Source: Arenimonas soli (lineage in GTDB: Bacteria > Pseudomonadota > Gammaproteobacteria > Xanthomonadales > Xanthomonadaceae). Taken from it: 64,000 nt of DNA. Positions 1 through 9,356 of this stretch are shown one piece after another. The stretch spans positions 806,001-870,000 of the forward strand of contig NZ_BMKC01000001.1 in assembly GCF_014643775.1 (NCBI RefSeq), read 5' to 3'. The stretch's first letter is position 1, and each line of letters begins with the position of its first letter. The notes beneath the pieces are model-generated. The model saw nothing but the letters and a program-made list of their open reading frames with translations. It did not search any database and was not told the origin of the DNA. A program made the translations under genes and the position numbers.

Positions 1-119
1 CCCGGGACCGGCTCAGGGCACTGCTGGACACCCATCCCGGGCATCCGCTGGCGGCGTCGGCCCGGGCCCAGCTGGCGGCCTTGGAGCAGGTCATCGCGGC
101 CACGCCCGGTCGCCCCTGA
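1..119 (+). CDS. C-terminal end of an unidentified protein (5' truncated)
   Basis: An open frame enters from the left edge (first full codon at base 3) and stops at TGA 117-119. The 38 visible residues are Ala/Leu/Arg-rich and look like the last helices of a helical, possibly TPR-type, protein (for example LRALLDTHPGHPLAASARAQ). Base composition and codon choice match neighbouring genes. The start and identity lie outside the window, so no function is assigned. Confidence 0.45.
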   Translation, partial: RDRLRALLDTHPGHPLAASARAQLAALEQVIAATPGRP

Positions 120-252
120 GCCTGGGCGGGCTTGCCGACCGCCCGGGGAAAGCTTCAGGAATTCAATATTTTACGGAACATGACTTCCGGCCCATGGCGC
201 CTGCGATTAGGTGTTGTAGATTACCAGCACACCAACTCACGAGGCCCCGGCC

Positions 253-501
253 ATGAATGCCCTGAACACCCTCTACCGCCTGTTCCCGACCCCGCCGGTC
301 GCGTCCGTGCCGGTGACCCGGGCGTCCGCCGCCAGGCTGCTGCCGACCGCCACCCCGGTGGCGATCGAAGTCGCCGAAGCCATGCGTCCCGACCGCTATC
401 GCCGGCGTGACTTCGGCACCGGCTACGGCCGCAGCAGCGGCTACGCCCAGGACCGCAGCTACGCCAACGACTCCAGCCACCGCCTCGTGCGGGTGGGCTG
501 A
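253..501 (+). CDS. small hypothetical protein (82 aa)
   Basis: The frame starts at ATG 253, with a modest GAGG purine run about 10 bases upstream, and encodes 82 residues. An AT-rich patch (about 159-178) lies upstream and could hold a promoter. The first 40 residues are hydrophobic and Pro/Ala-rich. The second half is Arg-, Tyr-, Gly- and Ser-rich (RRRDFGTGYGRSSGYAQDRS), suggesting a disordered, possibly RNA-binding tail. No signal peptide, membrane segment or known family is recognisable. It is convergent with the efflux operon and separated from it by a strong GC hairpin. It could be a spurious frame, although length, spacing and context make a real small gene more likely than not. Confidence 0.5.
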   Translation: MNALNTLYRLFPTPPVASVPVTRASAARLLPTATPVAIEVAEAMRPDRYRRRDFGTGYGRSSGYAQDRSYANDSSHRLVRVG

Positions 502-512
502 AGTCGCCCGGA

Positions 513-535
513 CCGGCCGGCCTGGGGCCGGCCGG
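513..535. terminator. GC-rich hairpin between convergent genes
   Basis: A 10-bp perfect stem (CCGGCCGGCC, 513-522, and GGCCGGCCGG, 526-535) closes a TGG loop between the small ORF and the end of the RND pump gene. There is no T-run on either side, so it is at best a weak bidirectional or Rho-assisted terminator. Confidence 0.4.
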
Positions 536-540
536 CCAGG

Positions 541-3500
541 TCAGCCGGCGATCGTCGCGGCCGCCGCGCCGGTCGCCGGTTCCACCGCCCGGCGCGTCAC
601 CAGCTTGCGCAGGGCCACGTAGAACACCGGCGTCAGCAGCAGTCCGAACAGCGTCACGCCCAGCATCCCGGCGAACACCGTGATGCCCGTGGCCGAACGC
701 ACCTCGGCGCCTGCCCCGGAGGCGAATACCAGCGGCACCGTGCCGGCGATGAAGGCGATCGAGGTCATCACGATCGGCCGCAGGCGCAGGCGGCAGGCTT
801 CCAGCGCCGCTTCGACGATTCCGCGGCCCTGCAGCTCCAGTTCGCGGGCGAATTCGACGATCAGGATGGCGTTCTTGCAGGCCAGTCCCATCAGCACCAC
901 CAGCCCGACCTGGACGAACACATTGTTGTCGCCGCCGGTCAGCCAGACGCCGGCCAGCGCCGAAAGCAGGGTCATCGGCACGATCAGGATCACGGCCAGC
1001 GGCAGGGTCCAGCTTTCATACAGGGCCGCCAGCACCAGGAAGGCCAGCAGCACCGCCAGCGGGAACACCACCAGCACGGCATCGCCCTGGGTCGCCTGCT
1101 GGTAGCTCAGGTCGCTCCATTCAAAAGCCATGCCCGGGGGCAGCGCCTGCGCCGCGATTTTTTCGACCTCGGCCATGGCCTGGGCCGAGGACAGCAGCCG
1201 CGGGTCGGCTTCGCCGAGGATGTCGGCGGCCGGATAGCCATTGAAGCGGATCACCGGGTCGGGGCCGAAGGTCCGCCGGACGTCCACCACGCTGCCGATC
1301 GGCACCATCTCGCCGCGGTTGTTGCGCGTGCGCAGCCTGGCGATGTCCTCGACGTCGTCGCGGAAATTGCCGTCTGCCTGGGCGATCACCTGCCAGGTGC
1401 GGCCGAACAGGTTGAAGTCGTTGACGTAGGCCGAGCCCAGGTAGGTCTGCAGCGTGTCGAAGACTTCGGTCAGCGGCACCCCCTGCGCCTTTGCCTTCAC
1501 CCGGTCGACGACGGCCTCGAGCTGGGGCACGTTGGCCTGGTAGCTGGTGATGGGGAAGCCCATTCCGGGTGACTGCGAGGCCACGCCCTGGAACGCCGCG
1601 ACGGCGTCCTGCAGCGCGCCATAACCCAGCCCGGCCCGGTCCTCGATGAACAGCGAATAGCCCGAGCCATTGCCCAGGCCCTGGATCGGTGGCGGCATCA
1701 GTGCGAAGGCGAATCCTTCTTCGATGCCGGCGATCTGCTGGTTGAGCCGGGCGGTGATCTCGGCGGCGCTCAGCGAGCGTTCGTTGGCCGGGGTCAGCGA
1801 AAAGAAGGCCACGCCGCTGTTGGGGGTGTTGGTGAACTGCAGCGGGTTGAGGCCCGGGAAGGCCACTTCGCTTTCCACGCCTTCGATCTGCAGCGCGATG
1901 TCGGCCAGCTTGGCCAGGGCCCGGTCGGTGCGTTCGATGGACGCGCCTTCGGGTAGCTTGACGCCGGCGATCAGGTACAGCTTGTCCTGCACCGGAATGA
2001 AGCCACCCGGCACCGCCGACGAAATCGCCACCGTGGCCGCCAGCAGCGCGCCGTAAACCGCGAACACCGCGCCGCGCCGGCCGAGGATGCGCGACACCGA
2101 GCGGCCATAGGCCTCCGAGCTGCGCCCGAAGAAGCGGTTGAAGGGACGGAAGATCCAGCCGAACAGGCGATCGATGAGCCGGGTCGGAGCGTCGGGCGCC
2201 GCGCCGTGGGGCTTTAGCAGCCGCGCCGCCAGCGCCGGCGACAGGGTCAGCGAGTTGATCGCCGAGATCACTGTCGAAATGGCGATGGTGACCGCGAACT
2301 GCTTGTAGAACTGGCCGGTGACGCCGTCCAGGAAGGCCATCGGCACGAACACGGCGCACAGCACCAGGGCGATGGCGATGATCGGCCCGGACACTTCGCG
2401 CATGGCCTGGTGGGCGGCGGCCAGCGGTGCCAGGCCTTCGGCGATGTTGCGTTCGACGTTTTCCACAACCACGATCGCGTCGTCCACGACGATGCCGATC
2501 GCCAGCACCAGTCCGAACAGGGTCAGCGTGTTGATCGAAAAGCCCAGCAGGTGCAGCACGGCGAAGGTGCCGACCACCGACACCGGGACCGCGATCAGCG
2601 GGATGATCGAGGCGCGCCAGGTCTGCAGGAACAGGATGACCACCAACACCACCAGCAAGGTGGCCTCGAGCAGGGTGGTCACCACCGCCTTGATCGAATC
2701 GCGGACGAAGACGGTGGTGTCGTAAACCGACTTGATCTCGACGCCCGGCGGCAGGCGCGGCGAAATTTCTTCCATCTTCGCCACCACGGCGTCGCGGATG
2801 TCCAGCGCATTGGCGCCCGGGGCCTGGAAGATGCCGATCGCCGAGGCGTTCATGCCGTTCAGGCGCGAACGCAGGGTGTAGTCGCCCGCCGCGAGCTCGA
2901 TACGGGCCACGTCGGCCAGTTGCACGATTTCGCCGTCGGGTCCGGCCTCGAGCACGATGGCGCCGAATTCCTCCGGGGTTTCCAGACGGCCTCGGGCGTG
3001 GATGGGCAGCAGGAAGTCGCTGCCGTTGGCCATCGGTTCGGCGCCCAGCTGGCCGGCGGAGACCTGCACGTTCTGTTCGCGCACGGCGCGCAGCACGTCG
3101 CCGGCGGTCAGCCCGCGCGCGGCGATCTTCTCGGGGTCCAGCCACAGGCGCATGGCATAGTCGCCGCCGCCGAAGGCCTGGGCGTCGCCGACGCCGGGAA
3201 TGCGCGCCAGTTCATCCTTGACGTGCAGGCGCATGAAGTTGCGCAGGTACAGCGAGTCGTACTTGCCGTCGGTGGACACCAGGTGCACCACCATCAGGAA
3301 CACCGGCGACTGCTTCTGGGTGGTGACACCCTGGCGGCGTACATCCTCCGGCAGGCGCGCCAGCGCCTGGCTGACGCGGTTCTGCACGCGCACGGCGGCT
3401 TCATCGGGATCAACGCCCGGGCGGAAGGTGACCGTCAGCTGCAGCACGCCGTCGGAGCCGGCGACCGACTTGAGGTACATCATGTCCTCGATGCCGTTGA

Positions 3501-3711
3501 TCGCTTCTTCCAGCGGCGTGGCCACGGTTTCGGCGATCACCTTGGGATTGGCACCCGGATAGACCGTGCGCACCACCACCGACGGCGGCACCACTTCGGG
3601 ATACTCGCCGATCGGCAAGGAGGGCAGGGCGACCAGGCCGGCGGCGAAAATGATGATCGACAGCACCGCCGCGAAGATCGGCCGGTCGATGAAGAAGCGG
3701 GAAAAGTCCAT
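541..3711 (-). CDS. RND multidrug efflux pump, MexF/AcrB-type (HAE1 family) inner-membrane transporter
   Basis: This is a 1056-residue proton-driven drug exporter of the inner membrane. The N-terminus MDFSRFFIDRPIFAAVLSII is the classic first helix of the HAE1 family, and the following GEYPEVVPPSVVVRTVYPGA resembles MexF more than AcrB. The proton-relay acidic pair is seen in VVDDAIVVVEN around residue 410, and the TM10 lysine in GLACKNAILIVEFARE. Length and the duplicated 6-TM plus porter-loop layout are normal for a trimeric pump. It is the last gene of an operon with the adaptor 12 bp upstream. No outer-membrane factor gene follows, so it must borrow a TolC/OprM-like channel encoded elsewhere. 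Substrate is unknown. Confidence 0.95.
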   Translation of the reverse strand: MDFSRFFIDRPIFAAVLSIIIFAAGLVALPSLPIGEYPEVVPPSVVVRTVYPGANPKVIAETVATPLEEAINGIEDMMYLKSVAGSDGVLQLTVTFRPGVDPDEAAVRVQNRVSQALARLPEDVRRQGVTTQKQSPVFLMVVHLVSTDGKYDSLYLRNFMRLHVKDELARIPGVGDAQAFGGGDYAMRLWLDPEKIAARGLTAGDVLRAVREQNVQVSAGQLGAEPMANGSDFLLPIHARGRLETPEEFGAIVLEAGPDGEIVQLADVARIELAAGDYTLRSRLNGMNASAIGIFQAPGANALDIRDAVVAKMEEISPRLPPGVEIKSVYDTTVFVRDSIKAVVTTLLEATLLVVLVVILFLQTWRASIIPLIAVPVSVVGTFAVLHLLGFSINTLTLFGLVLAIGIVVDDAIVVVENVERNIAEGLAPLAAAHQAMREVSGPIIAIALVLCAVFVPMAFLDGVTGQFYKQFAVTIAISTVISAINSLTLSPALAARLLKPHGAAPDAPTRLIDRLFGWIFRPFNRFFGRSSEAYGRSVSRILGRRGAVFAVYGALLAATVAISSAVPGGFIPVQDKLYLIAGVKLPEGASIERTDRALAKLADIALQIEGVESEVAFPGLNPLQFTNTPNSGVAFFSLTPANERSLSAAEITARLNQQIAGIEEGFAFALMPPPIQGLGNGSGYSLFIEDRAGLGYGALQDAVAAFQGVASQSPGMGFPITSYQANVPQLEAVVDRVKAKAQGVPLTEVFDTLQTYLGSAYVNDFNLFGRTWQVIAQADGNFRDDVEDIARLRTRNNRGEMVPIGSVVDVRRTFGPDPVIRFNGYPAADILGEADPRLLSSAQAMAEVEKIAAQALPPGMAFEWSDLSYQQATQGDAVLVVFPLAVLLAFLVLAALYESWTLPLAVILIVPMTLLSALAGVWLTGGDNNVFVQVGLVVLMGLACKNAILIVEFARELELQGRGIVEAALEACRLRLRPIVMTSIAFIAGTVPLVFASGAGAEVRSATGITVFAGMLGVTLFGLLLTPVFYVALRKLVTRRAVEPATGAAAATIAG

Positions 3712-3723
3712 GGAAGCTCCGGG

Positions 3724-4893
3724 TCAGTGCGCGCTGGCAACCGCGGCGGCGGTGGCGATGCTGGCGGGTTCGCCCGCCGGCCTGGGATCGAGCGGCATGC
3801 CCGGGAAGAAGATGCGCTGCACGCCGCCAACCACCACCTGGTCACCTTCGGACAGGCCCTGTTCGACCACGCGCAGACCGTCAACCAGGCGGCCCAGGCT
3901 CACGTCGCGGCGTTCGGCCGTGTTGTTTTCGCCGACCACGTAGACGTACTTGCGGTCCTGGTCGGTCAGCACGGCCTTGTCGTCGACCAGCAGCGCCGGC
4001 TCGGGCGAATTGGCCACCAGCTGCACCCGGGCATACAGGCCGGGCGTCAGCGTCCGGTCGGGGTTGGGCAGCACGGCGCGGGCGCGGATGGTGCCGGTGC
4101 GGGCATCGACCTGGTTGTCGATGAAGTCCAGCTCGCCTTCGTGGGGGTGGCCGCTTTCGCCGGCCAGCCCCACGTGCACCGGATTGCGGGCGCCTCGCAC
4201 GTTGCCACCGTTCTTGGCGTGGCGCAGGTAGGTCTGTTCGTCGCTTTCGAAATACACGTGGACCGGGTCGAGCGACACCAGCGTCGTGAGCACGGTGCTG
4301 TCGGGCGCGGCCAGGTTGCCGGTGGTCACCAGGGCCCGGCCCGCCATGCCGTCGATCGGCGCGCGCACGCGGGTGAAGTCCAGGTCCAGCCGGGCCTGCG
4401 CCACCAGTGCCTGCGCCGAACGAACCTCCGATGCGGCCTGGGCGGTGGCGGCGCGGCGCTGTTCAAGCAGTTCCGCCGAGATCAGCTGTTCGGCGGCGAG
4501 CTGGCGCGCGCGCCTGAGTTCGCTGTCGGCCAGCGCGGCATGGCTGCGGGCGCGGCTGAGTTCGGCTTCGGCGCGGTCGAGCGCGGCGCGGTAGCTGCGG
4601 TCGTCGAGCACGAACAGCACCTGGCCCTTCTTCACTTCCTGGCCCTCGGTGAACTCGACGCTTTCGACGTAGCCTGAAACCCGCGGCCGCAGTTGCACGG
4701 TTTCGATGGCGGCCACCCGGCCGGTGAACTCGTCCCAGGGCGTGATGCTGCGCGACTCGACCGGTGCCACGGACACCTGGGCCGGCGCGATGGCGCCGTG
4801 TTCCTGGGCCTGGCTGCCGCAGGCGGCGGTGATGGCGACGGCCAGGGCGAAGCCGGCGAGGTGGAGCAGGCGGGTGATCGGGCGTGCGTTCAT
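3724..4893 (-). CDS. RND efflux periplasmic adaptor subunit (membrane fusion protein)
   Basis: This 389-aa protein is the periplasmic adaptor that links the downstream RND pump to an outer-membrane channel. An N-terminal hydrophobic segment ends in ITAACGSQ, so it is probably a lipoprotein with Cys25. The half-lipoyl signature (VQLRPRVSGYVESVEFTEGQ) is at about 65-85, followed by an alpha-helical hairpin (about 100-160) and the return barrel VRAPIDGMAGRALVTTGNL. A membrane-proximal domain ends with DRKYVYVVGENNTAERRDVS. The start overlaps the stop of the upstream SDR-like gene by 4 bp (ATGA) and the pump follows after 12 bp, so all three genes are co-translated. The Ala-rich C-terminus is unremarkable. 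Confidence 0.93.
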   Translation of the reverse strand: MNARPITRLLHLAGFALAVAITAACGSQAQEHGAIAPAQVSVAPVESRSITPWDEFTGRVAAIETVQLRPRVSGYVESVEFTEGQEVKKGQVLFVLDDRSYRAALDRAEAELSRARSHAALADSELRRARQLAAEQLISAELLEQRRAATAQAASEVRSAQALVAQARLDLDFTRVRAPIDGMAGRALVTTGNLAAPDSTVLTTLVSLDPVHVYFESDEQTYLRHAKNGGNVRGARNPVHVGLAGESGHPHEGELDFIDNQVDARTGTIRARAVLPNPDRTLTPGLYARVQLVANSPEPALLVDDKAVLTDQDRKYVYVVGENNTAERRDVSLGRLVDGLRVVEQGLSEGDQVVVGGVQRIFFPGMPLDPRPAGEPASIATAAAVASAH

Positions 4894-5684
4894 GGCGAGT
4901 TCTCGGATTGCAGATCAGGGGAGGGGGACGACCGGCTGAGTGCCTGCCGGCGGTCGAAGCGGACCACCGGCTCGGTGCCGGGCGATGCCAGCAGTTCGAC
5001 CACCTGCAGGCCCAGTTCGGAAGGTTCCGGCCAGTCGGGGCAGGCGGCGTTGCCGCGTTGGCGGGTGCGCAAGGGTGCGCAGACCGAAAGCTGCTGCACG
5101 CGCACCGGCGTGCCCAGGGTTTCTTCGCGCAGCGCCCGGCTGAACATGCGCAGCGCCGCCGAGGCCACCGAAGCATGGCCATAGCCGGCCCAGGGCATGT
5201 CGGCGGCGGGTCCGCCGACGACCAGGTAGTGGCTGGCGAACGGGCTTTCGGAAAGCAGGGGCAGCAGGTGGCGCGCCGCGACCAGGTGCGGGAAGACGCC
5301 TGCGTCGAGCGCCTCGCGAAGGAAGCGCGTGTCCTGGTCGAGCAGCCGGCCCGGCATGAGTTCGCCGCCCAGCAGGGCCACCACGGCGCCCGGGGGACGC
5401 CGAAGCAGGCGCACGGCGTTGGCCAGGGCAGCGCCGGCGGTTTCGGTGTGTGTGCTTCCCTGCACGCGCAGTAGGTCCGGAGCGCCGGGCGGCGGCGTCG
5501 GCAGTTCGGCGAGGGCGTGCGCTGAGGCCGCCGCCGCGATCACCGGCCGGCCGCTGGCCAGCAGGGCCGAAACAATCGCCGCGCCAGCTTCTCCCGCCGC
5601 GTCGAGCACCAGGGCCGGACGCGCTATTGTCCCGCGGGTGGGACGGTATAGCCCATTATCTGTACGAATCGGGACAATGCTCAT
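4890..5684 (-). CDS. SDR-like (Rossmann-fold) protein, first gene of the efflux operon
   Basis: The 264-aa protein starts at ATG 5684; a longer in-frame extension to 5765 lacks conserved features. The start ARPALVLDAAGEAGAAIVSA looks like the beta1-turn-alpha1 nucleotide-binding unit of short-chain dehydrogenases. VVALLGGEL may replace the NNAG strand, and GYGHASVASAALRMFSRAL corresponds to the active-site helix. The usual YxxxK is YGHAS here, so the catalytic lysine is missing and the protein may be a degenerate or regulatory SDR. It overlaps the adaptor gene by 4 bp. Oxidoreductase-like genes also occur beside MexEF-type pumps (mexS), but homology to MexS is not evident. Exact function is unknown. 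Confidence 0.7.
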   Translation of the reverse strand: MSIVPIRTDNGLYRPTRGTIARPALVLDAAGEAGAAIVSALLASGRPVIAAAASAHALAELPTPPPGAPDLLRVQGSTHTETAGAALANAVRLLRRPPGAVVALLGGELMPGRLLDQDTRFLREALDAGVFPHLVAARHLLPLLSESPFASHYLVVGGPAADMPWAGYGHASVASAALRMFSRALREETLGTPVRVQQLSVCAPLRTRQRGNAACPDWPEPSELGLQVVELLASPGTEPVVRFDRRQALSRSSPSPDLQSENSP

Positions 5685-5763
5685 GGCCGGGCCTGGAATC
5701 GAGGGGGATCCGAACCTTGCCAGGGGGGAGGGTTTGGCGGCAGGGCCCGGATCCGAGGTGCAC

Positions 5764-5792
5764 AATCTAGGCGCCCCGATGGCACTTGATAA
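5764..5792 (-). promoter_or_regulatory. predicted sigma70 promoter of the efflux operon
   Basis: Reading the minus strand, TTATCA (5792-5787) and TAGATT (5769-5764) are separated by 17 bp, each matching 4 of 6 consensus positions. Transcription would start near 5757, leaving a leader of about 70 nt before ATG 5684. The -35 box lies back to back with the -35 of the LysR gene promoter. Confidence 0.4.
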
Positions 5793-5813
5793 GTCCGTGA
5801 AGAAGGGAATAAT
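5786..5813 (+). promoter_or_regulatory. predicted sigma70 promoter of the LysR regulator gene
   Basis: TTGATA (5786-5791) and AATAAT (5808-5813) are spaced by 16 bp and match the consensus at 5 of 6 positions each. This is one of the best promoters in this GC-rich window. The expected start site near 5820 falls inside the adjacent dyad, consistent with autorepression by the LysR protein. Confidence 0.6.
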
Positions 5814-5833
5814 TGTCCCGCCAGCGGGCCAAT
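5812..5833. promoter_or_regulatory. 22-bp dyad, candidate LysR operator
   Basis: ATTGTCCCGC (5812-5821) and GCGGGCCAAT (5824-5833) form a 9-of-10 inverted repeat with a 2-bp centre, overlapping the -10 and start site of the LysR gene. The half-site ATTGTCCCG recurs at 5626-5634 and, inverted, at 5670-5678 within the first codons of the SDR gene. TTGTCCC also occurs at the pirin promoter (9378-9384, minus strand). Confidence 0.5.
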
Positions 5834-5854
5834 TGCCCGGAACAGGAGACAGGC

Positions 5855-6895
5855 ATGGCCCGCGATCTGAACGACACGCTGATATTCGCCAAGGTGGTTG
5901 AGCAGGGCAGCTTCACGGCCGCCGCCCGCACCTTGGGTTTGCCCAAGACCACGGTGAGCCGGAAGGTGCAGGAGCTTGAAGAGCGCCTGGGTGCGCAGCT
6001 GCTCAATCGCACCACGCGCAGGCTTGGCCTGACCGAAGCGGGCGCGGTGTACCACGACCACAGCGTGCGCATCGCGCGTGAACTCGAGGAGGCCGAGAGT
6101 GCCGTCGGCCAGCTACAGGGCGGGCCGCGCGGCTGGCTGCGGATCACCGCGCCGTATTCGATCGGCGTGATGTGGATCGCGCCTCTGCTCAGCGAGTTCC
6201 ACCAGCGTCACCCGGAAGTGCGCATCGACATGAACCTGGGCAACGAAAAGCTGGACCTGATCGCCACCGAAACCGACGTGGCCCTGCGCATCGGCAGCCT
6301 GCCCGACTCGTCGCTGGTGGCGCGCCGGCTGCACAGCTTCCGCACCCAGGTGTATGCCAGCCCCGAATACGTCGCGCGCCACGGCGAGCCCCTGCATCCG
6401 GACGACCTGCAGCACCACCGCGTGCTGGCGTTTTCCAAGCACCGCCACGGCAACCGCTATTGCTGGCCGCTGGTCGCGGCGGGCGAACAGGCGACGCAGG
6501 AATACGTGGTCAACCCCATTTTCGTCGCCAACGATCCGGCGCCGCTGCAGGGCGCGATGCTTTGCGGCGAAGGCCTGCTGATGTCCACCGACGTCAGCAT
6601 CAAACCCTTCATCGAATCAGGGCGCGCGGTGCGCGTGCTGGCCGGCTGGACCGGGCCGCAGGTGGACTTCAATGCCGTGTTCACCCGCGGCCGGGTGCCG
6701 TCGCCGAAGGTCCGCGCCTTCGTTGATTTCCTGGTCGAGCGCCTTAGCTTCGACGTCAACTACATGCTCAAGACCTGCCCGCAGGGCAGCGGCTTGAGCT
6801 GCGAAAGCCGGGCGCTTGAACTGCCGGTGCTGCAGGAGTCCCGGCCCGCGCCGGCGACGCCGGCCAGGCCGCGGTCGAAACCGGTCGCGGCCTAG
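5855..6895 (+). CDS. LysR-family transcriptional regulator
   Basis: This 346-aa DNA-binding regulator starts at ATG 5855, preceded by AGGAGA six bases upstream; an earlier in-frame codon at 5813 would sit inside the promoter. The winged helix-turn-helix is clear (FAKVVEQGSFTAAARTLGLP, then TVSRKVQELEERLGAQLLNR). The effector-binding domain follows at about 90-295 (GWLRITAPYSIGVMWIAPLL). It resembles the LysR subgroup commonly found beside pirin and DoxX genes. It is divergent from the SDR-efflux operon and convergent, with overlapping stop codons, with the hydrolase gene of the pirin cluster, so it probably controls one or both. The Pro/Ala-rich last 40 residues are longer than usual. Confidence 0.93.
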   Translation: MARDLNDTLIFAKVVEQGSFTAAARTLGLPKTTVSRKVQELEERLGAQLLNRTTRRLGLTEAGAVYHDHSVRIARELEEAESAVGQLQGGPRGWLRITAPYSIGVMWIAPLLSEFHQRHPEVRIDMNLGNEKLDLIATETDVALRIGSLPDSSLVARRLHSFRTQVYASPEYVARHGEPLHPDDLQHHRVLAFSKHRHGNRYCWPLVAAGEQATQEYVVNPIFVANDPAPLQGAMLCGEGLLMSTDVSIKPFIESGRAVRVLAGWTGPQVDFNAVFTRGRVPSPKVRAFVDFLVERLSFDVNYMLKTCPQGSGLSCESRALELPVLQESRPAPATPARPRSKPVAA

Positions 6896-8463
6896 TCTTC
6901 GCCGACCTGTGGCAGCAGCCGCAGGTGGTGGAAGTCGAAGCTGAAGTCGGTCAGCGAGGACGCCGCCTGCATGCGCAGTTCACGCACCTTGCCATCCGGG
7001 TCCAGCGCGAAGCTGGCGAAGGCGTCGGCATTGAGCGCACGGTCGTGCCAGCGCACCAGGAAGGTGTCGTGCTGCCAGTGTTCCAGCGTGCCGACCAGGG
7101 CCGGCGTGTGCGCGAAGCGCATCACCAGCCTGCGGCCCTCCACGGAAAGCGTGACGTCGCCGTACCAGGCGTCGCGATAGGTTGCTGCGTATTCTTCCAG
7201 CGGCAGCGAGGGCCGGCTGCGCCGATCGCGTGCCGCCTGGTGTTTTTCCCAGGCCTCGTCGGCCTTTTTCCGCGATTTGGCGACGGCGGCTGCGTAGGCA
7301 GCCAGCCAGTCGGTGTCCGGGGCCTGCAGGTAATGGTCCAGCGCTTCGAGCGTGACCGCCTGGAAGGCGGCGCCCACCTCCTGGTTGGTCAGGACCACGA
7401 TGCCCAGGTCGAGCTGCGGCACCAGGGTGACGCGCGACACCATGCCCGGCCAGCCACCGCTGTGCGTGACCACGCGGTGGCCGCGATATTCGCTGATGAA
7501 CCAGCCTTCGCCGTAGCCGAGGAACTGGGGCATCGCCGGGGCCAGGGCGGGCACGCTGGGTTCGGCCGGAATGCGGATCGGCGTCACCACTTCCCACATG
7601 CCGCGATGGCGTTCGGCGCTGAAGAGGCGCCGTTCGCTGCCGTCTTCGTTTTTTCCAAGCACGCCGCCATCGAGCTGCAGCTGCATCCAGCGCGCCAAGT
7701 CGTCGACGCTGGCATAGATCCCACCGGCGGCATTGTTGTTAGACCAGGACATCGGCGCCACGGTCACCAGCTCGCCCGCAAAGCCCGGCTTGGCGTGTCC
7801 CATGGCGGCATTGGCGCCTTCGGGCAGCAGGTCGCTGTTGACCACGGCCCCGGACATGCCGGCCGGGACGAAAATGCGTTCGCGCACGAAGTCCGCGTAG
7901 CTCTGGCCTGAAACGCTTTCGATCACGCGCTGCGCGACGGCGTAAGGCGCGTTGGCATAGGCGTAGTCAGAGCGGAAGCTGTTGTCCAGGGGGACGTGCG
8001 CGAGGCGGCGGACGATTTCCTCGGTCGGGAGGTCGCTGCCTGGCCAGAACATCAGGTCGCCGGCACCCAAGGCCAGGCCGCTGCGATGGGTGAGCAGGTC
8101 GCGCACCCGCATTTCGCGGGTGACGTAGGGATCGCTCATGCGAAAGCCGGGCAGGTGGTCGATCACCCGGTCGTCCAGCGCCAGCTTGCCTTCGTCGGCC
8201 AGGATCGAAAGGGCCGCCGAAGTGAAGGCCTTGGTCTGGGATGCAATGGCGAACCGGGTCTGCGCCGTCACCGGTTCGCCGCTGCGGATGTCGCGCACGC
8301 CGAATCCTCGTGCCGCGACGACCTCGCCGTCCTTGACGATGGCGATGGCGATGCCCGGCACGTCGAAGGCCAGGCGCGTGTTTTCGACCACGTCGGCCAG
8401 TTGGGGTGGAACGGCCAGCGCGGCCGGTGCGAAAGCGAGCAGGGCGAAGGCGAGGGTGCGCAA
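6892..8463 (-). CDS. secreted serine hydrolase, beta-lactamase class C / EstB-type family
   Basis: The 523-aa protein is placed from TTG 8463 because AAGGAG lies 8 bases upstream and the product then opens with a textbook signal peptide cut after ALA (residue 17). An upstream ATG at 8514, overlapping the pirin stop, is possible but would bury the signal. The catalytic SxxK is S75-Q-T-K78 and the YxN is Y169-A-N171; HSGGWPGM stands in for the third motif. The last 120 residues form a beta-rich C-terminal domain of the kind seen in DUF3471-type serine hydrolases. It is likely a periplasmic or extracellular esterase, peptidase or D-aminopeptidase; the substrate is unknown. It is translated from the pirin transcript. 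Confidence 0.88.
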   Translation of the reverse strand: MRTLAFALLAFAPAALAVPPQLADVVENTRLAFDVPGIAIAIVKDGEVVAARGFGVRDIRSGEPVTAQTRFAIASQTKAFTSAALSILADEGKLALDDRVIDHLPGFRMSDPYVTREMRVRDLLTHRSGLALGAGDLMFWPGSDLPTEEIVRRLAHVPLDNSFRSDYAYANAPYAVAQRVIESVSGQSYADFVRERIFVPAGMSGAVVNSDLLPEGANAAMGHAKPGFAGELVTVAPMSWSNNNAAGGIYASVDDLARWMQLQLDGGVLGKNEDGSERRLFSAERHRGMWEVVTPIRIPAEPSVPALAPAMPQFLGYGEGWFISEYRGHRVVTHSGGWPGMVSRVTLVPQLDLGIVVLTNQEVGAAFQAVTLEALDHYLQAPDTDWLAAYAAAVAKSRKKADEAWEKHQAARDRRSRPSLPLEEYAATYRDAWYGDVTLSVEGRRLVMRFAHTPALVGTLEHWQHDTFLVRWHDRALNADAFASFALDPDGKVRELRMQAASSLTDFSFDFHHLRLLPQVGED

Positions 8464-8510
8464 GCGGGCGGCTCCTTGAGGGGGGGGCCGCCCGATTATG
8501 CCCAAGCGCG

Positions 8511-9214
<704 letters not shown>

Positions 9215-9218
<4 letters not shown>

Positions 9219-9328
9219 CGGACACCCGCCTGGCGCTCGCCCAGCCAGCTGTCCGGCCCCAGCGAGCCGGCGATGATGAAGATCAGGGCCAGGCCGAGCC
9301 GGGCGGTGAGGGTGGCCAGGGAAGTCAT
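9215..9328 (-). pseudogene. DoxX family remnant (37 aa, internally deleted)
   Basis: A short frame starts at ATG 9328 with GGAGG four bases upstream and stops at 9215, overlapping the pirin start (GTGA). Its first 20 residues, MTSLATLTARLGLALIFIIA, are the typical first helix of DoxX. The remaining residues (GSLGPDSWLGER) resemble the hydrophilic C-terminal tail of that family. About 90-100 central residues holding the other helices are missing. It looks like an in-frame deletion product that may survive as a translated leader for pirin. A real one-helix small membrane protein cannot be excluded. Confidence 0.55.
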
Positions 9329-9356
9329 GCTGCCTCCGGGGTGGGATGAGGTGGCC

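Noticed and set aside
2410-4677. 755-aa open frame antisense to the RND pump and adaptor genes
   Set aside because: His/Gln/Gly-rich translation with no domains, created by third-position GC bias opposite two well-supported genes.
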